DNA of 64,000 nt from Pseudomonas sp. BN102 (GTDB lineage Bacteria > Pseudomonadota > Gammaproteobacteria > Pseudomonadales > Pseudomonadaceae). The stretch lies in NCBI RefSeq assembly GCF_029871245.1, contig NZ_SSON01000043.1:17370-81369 (forward strand). Direction: 5' to 3'. The notes beneath the pieces were generated by a model, which saw only the letters and a program-made list of their open reading frames with translations, did not search any database and was not told where the DNA came from. The translations under genes were made by a program, and so were the position numbers. Below, in pieces: positions 56,116 to 63,598 of the stretch; within the stretch, counting starts at the first letter, position 1, and each line of letters begins with the position of its first letter.

Positions 56116-57174
56116 ATGAGCAATCCACTCGACACCCTCTGGTACACCCACAGCCCGGTTCCCACCGGGCTGGGTATTGCCGTGCAGTCCGGCCGCCTGG
56201 CCGAGGCCTTCAACCCCTTCGGCACCAACATCCAGTCCTTGCGCGAATCCAGCGAACGGGAAGTGCGCGAGGCCCACTACGACCATCACCTGCGCAACTC
56301 CGTCCGCCAAGGCGGCAACATCCCGGCGATCTGGGCCTATTCCAGTGGCGTACAGACCCGCGTGCTGGGCCTGTCCTGGAGCGATGAGGTGCAACTCATC
56401 CTCACCACCGAAGACAGTGGCGTGCGCAGCATCCGCGATCTGAAGAACCGTCGCTTCGGCGTGCCCAAGTGGGCCAACGTGCAGATCGACTTCACCCGTG
56501 CCCAAGCCCTGCGCGGCCTGGAGAACGCGCTGCGCCTGGAGGGCCTGTCGGTCTCCGACGTGGAACTGGTGGACTACCCTTACGGCGGCACCTACAGCGA
56601 CGAACAGAAGCAGCACTTGTACGGCGCCGAAGTGAGCCTCGGGGTGAGCCGTGTCAGCCGACGCAACAACGAACTCATCGGCCTGCTGCGCGGCGACATC
56701 GACGCCATCTTCCTCAAGGGCGCCCACGCTGCCCACCTGGCCCATGAGTTCGGCCTGCGGGTGGTGGTCGATACCGGCTCGCACCCAGACCCGCTGATCC
56801 GCTCCAACAACGGCACGCCACGTACCCTGACCGTCGACCAGCACCTGCTGGAAAACCACTTCGATGCGGCGGTTCGCATCGTCGATACGGTGCTGCGCAC
56901 CGAGCAATGGGCCTGGGCCAACCCGGACGAGACCCGGCGCTTCCTCGCCCGCGAGCTGAACACCAGCGAGTTCTGGGTGGCCACCGCCTACGGCGAGGAT
57001 GCCCATCGCCGGCTGCGGACCACGCTGGACGAGCGCTCAATCGAGGCCCTGCAAGACTTCACCGACTTCCTCCATCGCTGGGAGTTCATTCCCCGCCGCT
57101 TCGATGTGCGCGACTGGATCGACCTGCGCGTATTCGAGCAAGTCATCGGCGCCACCTCTCGCCTGGCGGTCTGA
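56116..57174 (+). CDS. DszB-like homologue with catalytic Cys replaced by Ser (copy 3)
   Basis: A 352-residue tandem paralogue of the gene before it: YTHSPVPTGLGIAVQSG versus YTRCPVPTGLGIAVQKG, with identical spacing to His54 (AHYDH) and Arg64 (RQGG). The position equivalent to DszB Cys27 is Ser13. A Cys-to-Ser change at this residue is known to inactivate DszB, so this copy may be a binding or regulatory partner, or act by another mechanism. No signal peptide. Thirty-one bases after copy 2, same transcript. Length and framework are intact, so it is under selection rather than decaying. Confidence 0.78.
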   Translation: MSNPLDTLWYTHSPVPTGLGIAVQSGRLAEAFNPFGTNIQSLRESSEREVREAHYDHHLRNSVRQGGNIPAIWAYSSGVQTRVLGLSWSDEVQLILTTEDSGVRSIRDLKNRRFGVPKWANVQIDFTRAQALRGLENALRLEGLSVSDVELVDYPYGGTYSDEQKQHLYGAEVSLGVSRVSRRNNELIGLLRGDIDAIFLKGAHAAHLAHEFGLRVVVDTGSHPDPLIRSNNGTPRTLTVDQHLLENHFDAAVRIVDTVLRTEQWAWANPDETRRFLARELNTSEFWVATAYGEDAHRRLRTTLDERSIEALQDFTDFLHRWEFIPRRFDVRDWIDLRVFEQVIGATSRLAV

Positions 57175-57185
57175 AAGAGAGTTGC

Positions 57186-57261
57186 TGCTGCAGGAGCAGC
57201 AGCAACAACTTCACTGCTGCAAAATCAGCACTTCCGCAGCAGCGCTGCTGAAACTTCCGCA
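57186..57261 (+). promoter_or_regulatory. three phased TGCTG-N6-CAGCA sites, candidate SfnR enhancers
   Basis: TGCTG-CAGGAG-CAGCA (57186-57201, perfect), TGCTG-CAAAAT-CAGCA (57215-57230, perfect) and TGCTG-AAACTT-CCGCA (57246-57261, one mismatch). Distances 29 and 31 bases. Located 150-240 bases upstream of the sigma-54 promoter at 57413. Confidence 0.74.
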
Positions 57262-57412
57262 AGTCACTTCAAGTTCTCCCGTCAAATAAGACGGCTAGCC
57301 CGTTAGTTGGCTCCCTGAAGAGCTCATCACACCTATACCTAGCCGCTAAACTACACATTTTCACTGTCTTACAGACTCTTTATAAGGTGTTTTAGAGGTA
57401 TCGATAGCAACT

Positions 57413-57428
57413 TGGCACAGTCCCTGCT
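57413..57428 (+). promoter_or_regulatory. sigma-54 promoter for TonB receptor gene
   Basis: TGGCACA-GTCC-CTGCT, GG/GC pairs correct, two mismatches. About 90 bases before the start codon at 57516. The 140 bases between enhancers and promoter are AT-rich, which could favour looping. Confidence 0.8.
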
Positions 57429-57515
57429 CAATAACTCAAAGGCAGTCGGCAAGACACCAGACAAGTCCACTTCAGAGTGTCACGCCTGCAACTTTTAGAT
57501 TAATTGGGAGGGACC

Positions 57516-59774
57516 ATGCATAAACTCAATCCAATCACCCGGGGCATATGGGTTGCCCTGCTTCTGACAGGCGCCTCCAGTGGCAGCCAGGTGTACGCCG
57601 CCGAACCGGCCAAGGTCGTACAGGGGGAAGAAGCTCGCACCACCGCACTGAAGACCGTGACAGTCACGGCCCAGCGCCGTGAAGAGACCCTGCAGGAAGT
57701 CCCGGTTGCCGTCTCCGCCGTGGATGGCACCAGCATCACCGCCGACGGCGTGCGCGCCATGGGCGATATCACCACCTTCGTCCCCAACGCGTCGGCCAAG
57801 AACCCTGACGGGGACGGCCGTCCGCGCTGGTACATTCGCGGCCTGGGCACCGGTGACACCGGCGCCGCCACGGTCTATCCGGTGGGCATCTATGCCGACG
57901 ACGTCTACCTGAACGCACCCATCGCCGGCGGTGGCCCGCTGTACGACCTGGAGCGCATCGAGATCCTGCGCGGTCCGCAGGGCACGTTGTACGGCAAGAA
58001 CACCACGGCCGGCGCGGTGAACATCATCTCGAAGAAGCCCGACTTCGACACCGACGGCTACGGCACCATCGGCTTCGGCAGCAAGAACGAACGCATCCTC
58101 ACCGGCGCCATCGGCGGCAGCCTGGTGGACGAACGCCTGGCCGGCCGCGTCGCCCTCTACTCCGAGGAGCGCGATGGTTTCACCAAGAACCTCACCGCCG
58201 ACCAAACCTACGGCGACGTCAACAAGAAGGCCTTCCGCGTGCAATTCCTCGCCCAACTGACGCCGGACCTGGAAGCTCTGTGGAAGATCCACGGTCGCGA
58301 GTTCAAGGGCGACGGCAGCAACGGCTCGCTACCCATCGGCACCTACTACAACGTCGGTTACGTGCGTCCCCACGGCAGCAAGATCCAGCTCAACGTCAAC
58401 GAAGATTACAAGCTCGATCACGATGGCACTTCGCTGACCCTCAACTGGGATCTGGGTGGCTACAAGTTCACCTCCATCACCGCCTACGACTACATCCGCA
58501 ATCAGTCACTGACTGACGCAGACTACACCCCCTTCGAGGTCAACGGTCGTACCGACACCGACAACGAGTACAACCAGTATTCCCAGGAATTCCGCCTCTC
58601 CTCACCGCAGGACAGGTCGCTGCGCTGGCTGCTCGGTGCCCACTACTTCCATGAGGACCTGGACAGCGCCCAGGTTCGCCAGATCCTGCCGGGCACCAGC
58701 CCCAACGGTACTGGCACCAACCAGGTCGGCACCGTGTTCCGCGACCTCAGCTACGACCACACGACCGACAGCTACGCGCTGTTCAGCAACGTCACCTACG
58801 ACTTCACCGAGCGTTTCAGCGTGACCGGTGGCCTGCGCTGGACCCAGGAGGAGAAGGACATCGACCTCGACCTGGTACAGCTGCGCCGCGTGAACGGTGC
58901 CCTGGTGCCGGTGCTGGGCGCCGACAACAACGGCAACAGCAAGAAGGACAAGACCTGGGACGCCTGGACCTACGACCTGACGCCCGAATACCGCATCAAC
59001 GACAACGTGCTGGTGTACTTCCGCTACGCCCACGGCTTCCGCTCCGGCGGCTTCAATACCGGCCTTTCCGGCGGCCTCTCCGGCCTGACCACGGTGGACC
59101 CGGAAGAACTGGATGCCTACGAACTGGGGGTGAAGTCGGACTGGTTCGACGGCCGCCTGACCGCCAACGCCAATGTCTTCTACTACGACTTCACGGACAT
59201 CCAGGTGAACCTGCTGACGGTGAACAACGGCGTGCTCACCACCGCCCTCACCAACGGCGCCGCGGGCGAGGTCAAGGGCGCTGAGTTGGAGCTGGAAGCC
59301 CAGCCCACCGACCGCCTGCATCTGCGCGCCGCGCTGTCGCACCTGGACACCGAATTCACCGACTTCAAGAACGTGAACCCCACCACTGGCGTGGTCACCG
59401 CGGACTTCAGCGGCAACCGTTTCGTCCGCTCGCCCGAACAGGTGGTATCCCTTGGCGGCGACTACACCATCCCGCTGGATGGCAGCGGCAAGCTGGTGGC
59501 CGGTGGCGATGTCAGCTACCGGGGCAAAGAGTTCTTCCTCGCCGACCGCCAGAGCGAAGACACCCTCAGCCAGCCTCACTACACCCTGGCCAATGCCCAC
59601 CTGACCTGGTTCTCGCCGGACGACAAACTCAGCGTCACCGGCTTCGTCAACAACCTCACCGACCGCCGCTACCAGGTCCACGGCCGCCCGAACGGCCCCG
59701 TGGGCAGCGGCCAGTACGTGATCACCTACGGCGATCCGCGCACGGTTGGCGTGAGCCTGACCAGCCGCTTCTGA
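57516..59774 (+). CDS. TonB-dependent outer-membrane receptor
   Basis: A 752-residue receptor with signal peptide (GIWVALLLTGASSGSQVYA), TonB-box-like LKTVTVTAQRRE, plug (EVPVAVSAVDGTSI to GPQGTLYGKNTTAGAVNIIS) and barrel ending VGVSLTSRF. Related in plan to the receptor at 32605 (the same TLFGRN/TLYGKN-type plug end). GGGAGG precedes the ATG at 57516. It is controlled by a sigma-54 promoter with three SfnR-type sites and follows the SsuD/DszB-like operon, so an organosulfur ligand is likely. A terminator follows. Confidence 0.9.
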   Translation: MHKLNPITRGIWVALLLTGASSGSQVYAAEPAKVVQGEEARTTALKTVTVTAQRREETLQEVPVAVSAVDGTSITADGVRAMGDITTFVPNASAKNPDGDGRPRWYIRGLGTGDTGAATVYPVGIYADDVYLNAPIAGGGPLYDLERIEILRGPQGTLYGKNTTAGAVNIISKKPDFDTDGYGTIGFGSKNERILTGAIGGSLVDERLAGRVALYSEERDGFTKNLTADQTYGDVNKKAFRVQFLAQLTPDLEALWKIHGREFKGDGSNGSLPIGTYYNVGYVRPHGSKIQLNVNEDYKLDHDGTSLTLNWDLGGYKFTSITAYDYIRNQSLTDADYTPFEVNGRTDTDNEYNQYSQEFRLSSPQDRSLRWLLGAHYFHEDLDSAQVRQILPGTSPNGTGTNQVGTVFRDLSYDHTTDSYALFSNVTYDFTERFSVTGGLRWTQEEKDIDLDLVQLRRVNGALVPVLGADNNGNSKKDKTWDAWTYDLTPEYRINDNVLVYFRYAHGFRSGGFNTGLSGGLSGLTTVDPEELDAYELGVKSDWFDGRLTANANVFYYDFTDIQVNLLTVNNGVLTTALTNGAAGEVKGAELELEAQPTDRLHLRAALSHLDTEFTDFKNVNPTTGVVTADFSGNRFVRSPEQVVSLGGDYTIPLDGSGKLVAGGDVSYRGKEFFLADRQSEDTLSQPHYTLANAHLTWFSPDDKLSVTGFVNNLTDRRYQVHGRPNGPVGSGQYVITYGDPRTVGVSLTSRF

Positions 59775-59795
59775 TCGACGGGCAAGGCAAGCGTA

Positions 59796-59828
59796 AGGGG
59801 CTGCAGTAATGCAGCCCCTTTTGTTTTT
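59796..59828 (+). terminator. Rho-independent terminator after TonB receptor gene
   Basis: AAGGGGCTGCA-GTAA-TGCAGCCCCTT, 11-bp stem, followed by TTGTTTTT. Confidence 0.9.
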
Positions 59829-59839
59829 ACCCACGGCAA

Positions 59840-60045
59840 CCCCGCATGGGTTTCGCTCCGCTCGCGCATCGCCGCACGCCTCATCCTACGAAAGCCCAGA
59901 CCGCCGCTGGATCCAGGTTCGGCACGGTGCCCAGTCCGTAGGATGGGTGGAGGCCACGATACCCATCGATCCCCGCATGAAGGCCCCCGTAGGAGCTGGC
60001 TTGCCAGCGAAGGGCACCGGTTCGCCAGCAAGCTGGCTCCTACAG
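59840..60045. repeat. cluster of palindromic repeats
   Basis: Two GTAGGATGGG-family units in inverted orientation (about 59843-59890 and 59937-59978) are followed by a REP palindrome at 59988-60045 (CGTAGGAGCTGGCTTGCCAG paired with its near complement). The group fills most of the 478-base gap between the two receptor genes. Confidence 0.75.
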
Positions 60046-60158
60046 GTTGCTGCTCCACTGTTGCTCGGCTGCCTAGCCGGAGCCAGTGCCTCGCGAAGCA
60101 TCTGTTCTACACGCCACAATTCTCGGATAAATCGTTGAATATATTGATATTTCATACC

Positions 60159-60174
60159 TGGCACAGCCATTGCT
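60159..60174 (+). promoter_or_regulatory. sigma-54 promoter for TonB receptor gene
   Basis: TGGCACA-GCCA-TTGCT, a single mismatch to consensus, 79 bases before the start codon. No clear TGCTG-N6-CAGCA site precedes it; only TGCTG half-sites near 60048. Confidence 0.82.
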
Positions 60175-60252
60175 CGAAGGCAGGAACAAGAGGCGCGAAC
60201 CAGCGCCCCGCTTCACCTAATCAGGATTCCTTGCCAACAGGGGTAATAACGG

Positions 60253-62718
60253 ATGTTCCGATTCAACCAACTGGCCAGCGCCATTGCGCTGTTCGTCGCC
60301 AATGCCTGGGTTCCGGTCCAGGCCGCTGAAACCGGCGCTGCCGCCAAAAGCAATGACCAACTCGACACAGTGGTGGTGGTCGGCACTCGCCGCAGTGACG
60401 TCACCGCGCTGGAAAGCGCCGCGCCGGTGGATGTGTTCTCCGGAGAACGACTTCAGGAAACCGGTGCCAACGACCTCTCCGGCGCGCTCACTGCGCTGTC
60501 GCCTTCCTTCAACTTCCCGCAGTCGCCCCAGGGTGCCTTCGCCGGTTCCATCGCCCAGGGCGCGTCCTTGCGCGGCCTGGCGTCGGACCAGGTGTTGGTG
60601 CTGGTCAACGGCAAGCGCCGTCACACCAGCGCCAACGTCACCCGCCAGAGCCTGGTCAATGGGCGCGGCGCCGCCGCCGTGGACCTCAGTCTGATTCCGC
60701 TCTCGGCCATCCAGCGCGTGGAAATCCTCCGCGATGGCGCCGCGGCGCAGTACGGCTCCGACGCCATCGCCGGGGTGATCAATATCGTCCTCAAGGACGC
60801 CGACCAGGGCGGCAACCTCGGCTACCGCTTCGGCGGCTACGACAAGGGCGACGGCCTGCAGCGCAAGGCCAGCGGCTGGACGGGCTTCGAACTGCCCAAT
60901 GACGGCTTCCTCACCCTCGCCTTCGACGGCGGCAGCCAGGACCCGGCCAGCGACACCAACCCGGACAACCGGATCTTCTACCCCGGCTCCCCCAGTACCA
61001 ACACGCCGCGCGAGCAGAACAACCCGAACCGCACCTGGCGCTGGGGTTCAGGCAAGGTCTCGGACCAGTACAACCTCGTCGCCAACAGCGAAATCGGCCT
61101 GGGCGGGGGCCTGAGCGCCTATGGCTTCGCCACCTATGCCCACAAGAACACCGACGCCGAGAACTTCTTCGACCCGCCGACCACCTTGCGCAACAACTAC
61201 GGAAGCGTGGCCCTGACGCGCTACCCGGATGGCCGCGTGCCCATCACCCGCTACCGCCTGGAAGACTATGCGGCCACCGGTGGCCTGCGCCTGGAGGATG
61301 AAGCCCTGGGCAACTTCGACCTGGCGCTCAGTTATGGCAACAACGAGGTGGAATCCACTGACCGCAACGCCATCAACCCGAGCTGGGGCGCGACCAGCCC
61401 CGAGTCCATCTATACCGGCACCCGCGAGGCCGACCAGACCAACCTGACCCTCGACTGGGTACGCGACTTCCCCACCGACCTGCTGGTCAAGCCGCTGACC
61501 GTTTCCGCCGGCCTCGCCTGGCGGCAGGAGAACTTCGAGCTGAGCGCCGGCGAAGCCGCTGGCTGGCAGAACGGGCCGCTTTTCAACACCGTCGACCCAA
61601 TCACCGGACGGCGCATCCCCGGTTACTACTCCGGCATCACCAACGTCGACGCCGTGTCGCTGGATCGCGAGGTCCTGGGCGCCTACATCGATCTGGAAGG
61701 CCAGTTCACCGACAAGCTCCAGGCTGGCGTTGCGGTGCGTTCCGAGGACTACTCGGACTTCGGCGGCACCACCAACGGCAAGCTGTCGTTGCGCTACGAA
61801 CTCACACCCGAAATCGCCGCACGGGCCACCGCCAGCACCGGCTATCGCGCACCGTCGCTGGTGCAGAGCGGCCTATCATCGTTCAGCGTGCAAGTGGTGG
61901 AACAACCTCCAGGCAGTGGCAACTGGGTGGAGGTGCAACAACGCACCCTGCGCGCCGACAGTCCCGAGGCCGCCCTGCTGGGTGGCAAACAACTGGAGCC
62001 CGAGGAATCCACCAACTACTCCCTGGGCCTGGTGTGGCGGCCGCTGCCGAATGCGTCCTTCACGATCGATGCCTACCGCATCGATATCGAGAACCGCATC
62101 ACCCTCTCCGACCAGTTACCCGCTTCGGTGGTGGCGCCGATCTTCGCCGGCACGCCCTACTCCAGTATCCAGAGCGCAGCCTTCTACACCAACGTCGCCG
62201 ATACCCGCACCAAGGGCGTCGAGTTGACCGCCGACTACCAGTGGGACCTGCAGCAGCTCGGCCGACTCAACCTCCACGCGGGGTTCAGCCAGAATGACAC
62301 CCGCATCACCAAGTTGCGCGATGTGGGCAGCATCAAGGGCTCGCAGATCGTCGGCCGAACCACCCAGGGCCTGATCGAGGATGGCACGCCGGAGAACAAA
62401 CTCACCCTGGGCGCCACCTGGCTCTACGAGGGCTGGGGCCTGACCCTGGCCCAGCGTCGCTACGGGGAATGGAAGGCACGCAACGCCACCAACCCGGCAC
62501 TGGACCAGACCTTCAGCCCGCAGTGGGTGACCGACCTGGACCTGTCGTACACCTTCGAGCAAGGCCCGAAAGTGTCGGTAGGCGCCATCAATCTCTTCGA
62601 CAGCCATCCGGACAAGCTGGAAGGGCCGCAGCTCTATGGCGTGCCCAAATACAGCATCACCTCGCCGGAAGGTGCCCAGGGGGCCTTCTACTACACCAGC
62701 GTCAGCTACTACTTCTGA
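60253..62718 (+). CDS. TonB-dependent outer-membrane receptor
   Basis: An 821-residue receptor of a branch different from the other three. Signal peptide LASAIALFVANAWVPVQA, TonB-box-like LDTVVVVGTRR, plug DVTALESAAPVDVFSGERL to VEILRDGAAAQYGSDAIAGVINIVL (typical of the large catabolic-type receptors), barrel ending YYTSVSYYF. It begins behind a weak AGGGG site. With its own sigma-54 promoter and msuE immediately downstream it belongs to the sulfur block; ligand unknown. Confidence 0.9.
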   Translation: MFRFNQLASAIALFVANAWVPVQAAETGAAAKSNDQLDTVVVVGTRRSDVTALESAAPVDVFSGERLQETGANDLSGALTALSPSFNFPQSPQGAFAGSIAQGASLRGLASDQVLVLVNGKRRHTSANVTRQSLVNGRGAAAVDLSLIPLSAIQRVEILRDGAAAQYGSDAIAGVINIVLKDADQGGNLGYRFGGYDKGDGLQRKASGWTGFELPNDGFLTLAFDGGSQDPASDTNPDNRIFYPGSPSTNTPREQNNPNRTWRWGSGKVSDQYNLVANSEIGLGGGLSAYGFATYAHKNTDAENFFDPPTTLRNNYGSVALTRYPDGRVPITRYRLEDYAATGGLRLEDEALGNFDLALSYGNNEVESTDRNAINPSWGATSPESIYTGTREADQTNLTLDWVRDFPTDLLVKPLTVSAGLAWRQENFELSAGEAAGWQNGPLFNTVDPITGRRIPGYYSGITNVDAVSLDREVLGAYIDLEGQFTDKLQAGVAVRSEDYSDFGGTTNGKLSLRYELTPEIAARATASTGYRAPSLVQSGLSSFSVQVVEQPPGSGNWVEVQQRTLRADSPEAALLGGKQLEPEESTNYSLGLVWRPLPNASFTIDAYRIDIENRITLSDQLPASVVAPIFAGTPYSSIQSAAFYTNVADTRTKGVELTADYQWDLQQLGRLNLHAGFSQNDTRITKLRDVGSIKGSQIVGRTTQGLIEDGTPENKLTLGATWLYEGWGLTLAQRRYGEWKARNATNPALDQTFSPQWVTDLDLSYTFEQGPKVSVGAINLFDSHPDKLEGPQLYGVPKYSITSPEGAQGAFYYTSVSYYF

Positions 62719-62730
62719 GGCCATCCTTGT

Positions 62731-62761
62731 CGGTGGAAATCCGCCTCGCGGGTTTCCACCG
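62731..62761. terminator. hairpin after TonB receptor gene
   Basis: CGGTGGAAA-TCCGCCTCGCGGG-TTTCCACCG, 9-bp outer stem and a GC inner stem, 13 bases past the receptor stop, without a T-tract. Likely 3' stabilising element or weak terminator. Confidence 0.55.
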
Positions 62762-62857
62762 CTTCAGATGCCGCAGTCCGGCTACATTCCCCGCAGGAGC
62801 TCGCTCCTACGGACTTCTCGCTCATCGAAATCCCACGGCAGTTGGCGGGTTCGCGAC

Positions 62858-62873
62858 TGCTGCCAGGGCAGCA
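62858..62873 (+). promoter_or_regulatory. TGCTG-N6-CAGCA site, candidate SfnR enhancer
   Basis: TGCTG-CCAGGG-CAGCA, perfect, with a TGCTG half-site exactly 31 bases downstream at 62889. About 75-90 bases upstream of the sigma-54 promoter at 62947. Confidence 0.7.
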
Positions 62874-62946
62874 GCATTCCAGCAGCCCTGCTGCACACAG
62901 CTCAGCACCCTAGCTGAACCTCGCGTATTTACTGGGCTGGCGCCCC

Positions 62947-62962
62947 TGGTACGAGTCTTGCT
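62947..62962 (+). promoter_or_regulatory. sigma-54 promoter for msuE
   Basis: TGGTACG-AGTC-TTGCT, a single mismatch to consensus, 42 bases before the start codon. Confidence 0.8.
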
Positions 62963-63003
62963 CCTGGCTATTCCACCTTGTGCAACATCATCAGGATTTC
63001 GCC

Positions 63004-63567
63004 ATGAGCACTCCCATCAAAGTGGTCGCCGTCACCGGCAGCACCTTCCGCCCCTCCCGCACCCTGGTACTGACCCAGGCTATCGTCGCCGAACTGGGCA
63101 AGCACCTGCCCATCCACAGCCACCTCATCGAACTGGGCGATATCGCCCGTTCGGTGGGCGGCGCCCTGTCCCGCAAGGAACTGCCGGAAACCGTCGAGCA
63201 CGAGCTGCGCGCCATCGAGACCGCCGACCTGCTGGTGGTGGCCGCTCCGGTCTACCGGGGCTCCTACCCGGGTCAGTTCAAGCACCTGTTCGACCTGGTC
63301 GACCTCAATTCGCTGATCGACACCCCGGTGCTGCTCGCAGCCACTGGTGGCAGCGAGCGCCATGCGCTGGTCCTCGATCACCAATTGCGCCCACTGTTCA
63401 GCTTCTTCCAGGCCCTGACCCTGCCCATCGGCGTCTACGCCGCCGAGGCCGACTTCGACAACTACCAGATCGCCAGCGACGCCTTGAAAGCCCGCATCGC
63501 CCTGGCCGCCGAACGCGCCGCACCGCTCTTCGGAGCCATTCCGGCTCCGGTCCGGAAGATTGCCTGA
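63004..63567 (+). CDS. msuE: NADH-dependent FMN reductase MsuE
   Basis: Supplies FMNH2 to the two-component monooxygenases of sulfonate use. The 187-residue flavodoxin-like protein has the N-terminal VVAVTGSTFRPSRTLVL (FMN phosphate loop), LLVVAAPVYRGSYPGQFKHLFDLVD (isoalloxazine-binding loop) and LLAATGGSERHALVLDHQLRPLFSFFQA, matching MsuE/SsuE-type reductases in length and motifs. Start ATG 63004 is preceded by CAGGA. It follows a strong sigma-54 promoter with an SfnR-type site, and it is the only flavin reductase seen here for at least four monooxygenases and the DszC-like protein. Confidence 0.9.
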   Translation: MSTPIKVVAVTGSTFRPSRTLVLTQAIVAELGKHLPIHSHLIELGDIARSVGGALSRKELPETVEHELRAIETADLLVVAAPVYRGSYPGQFKHLFDLVDLNSLIDTPVLLAATGGSERHALVLDHQLRPLFSFFQALTLPIGVYAAEADFDNYQIASDALKARIALAAERAAPLFGAIPAPVRKIA

Positions 63568-63598
63568 TCCCTTTGCTGTCGACAGGAGTTGTCAGGCG

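Noticed and set aside
56116..57174. Reading the third DszB-like gene as a pseudogene because of the missing Cys
   Set aside because: Frame, length and the other conserved residues are intact; a single residue change is not decay.
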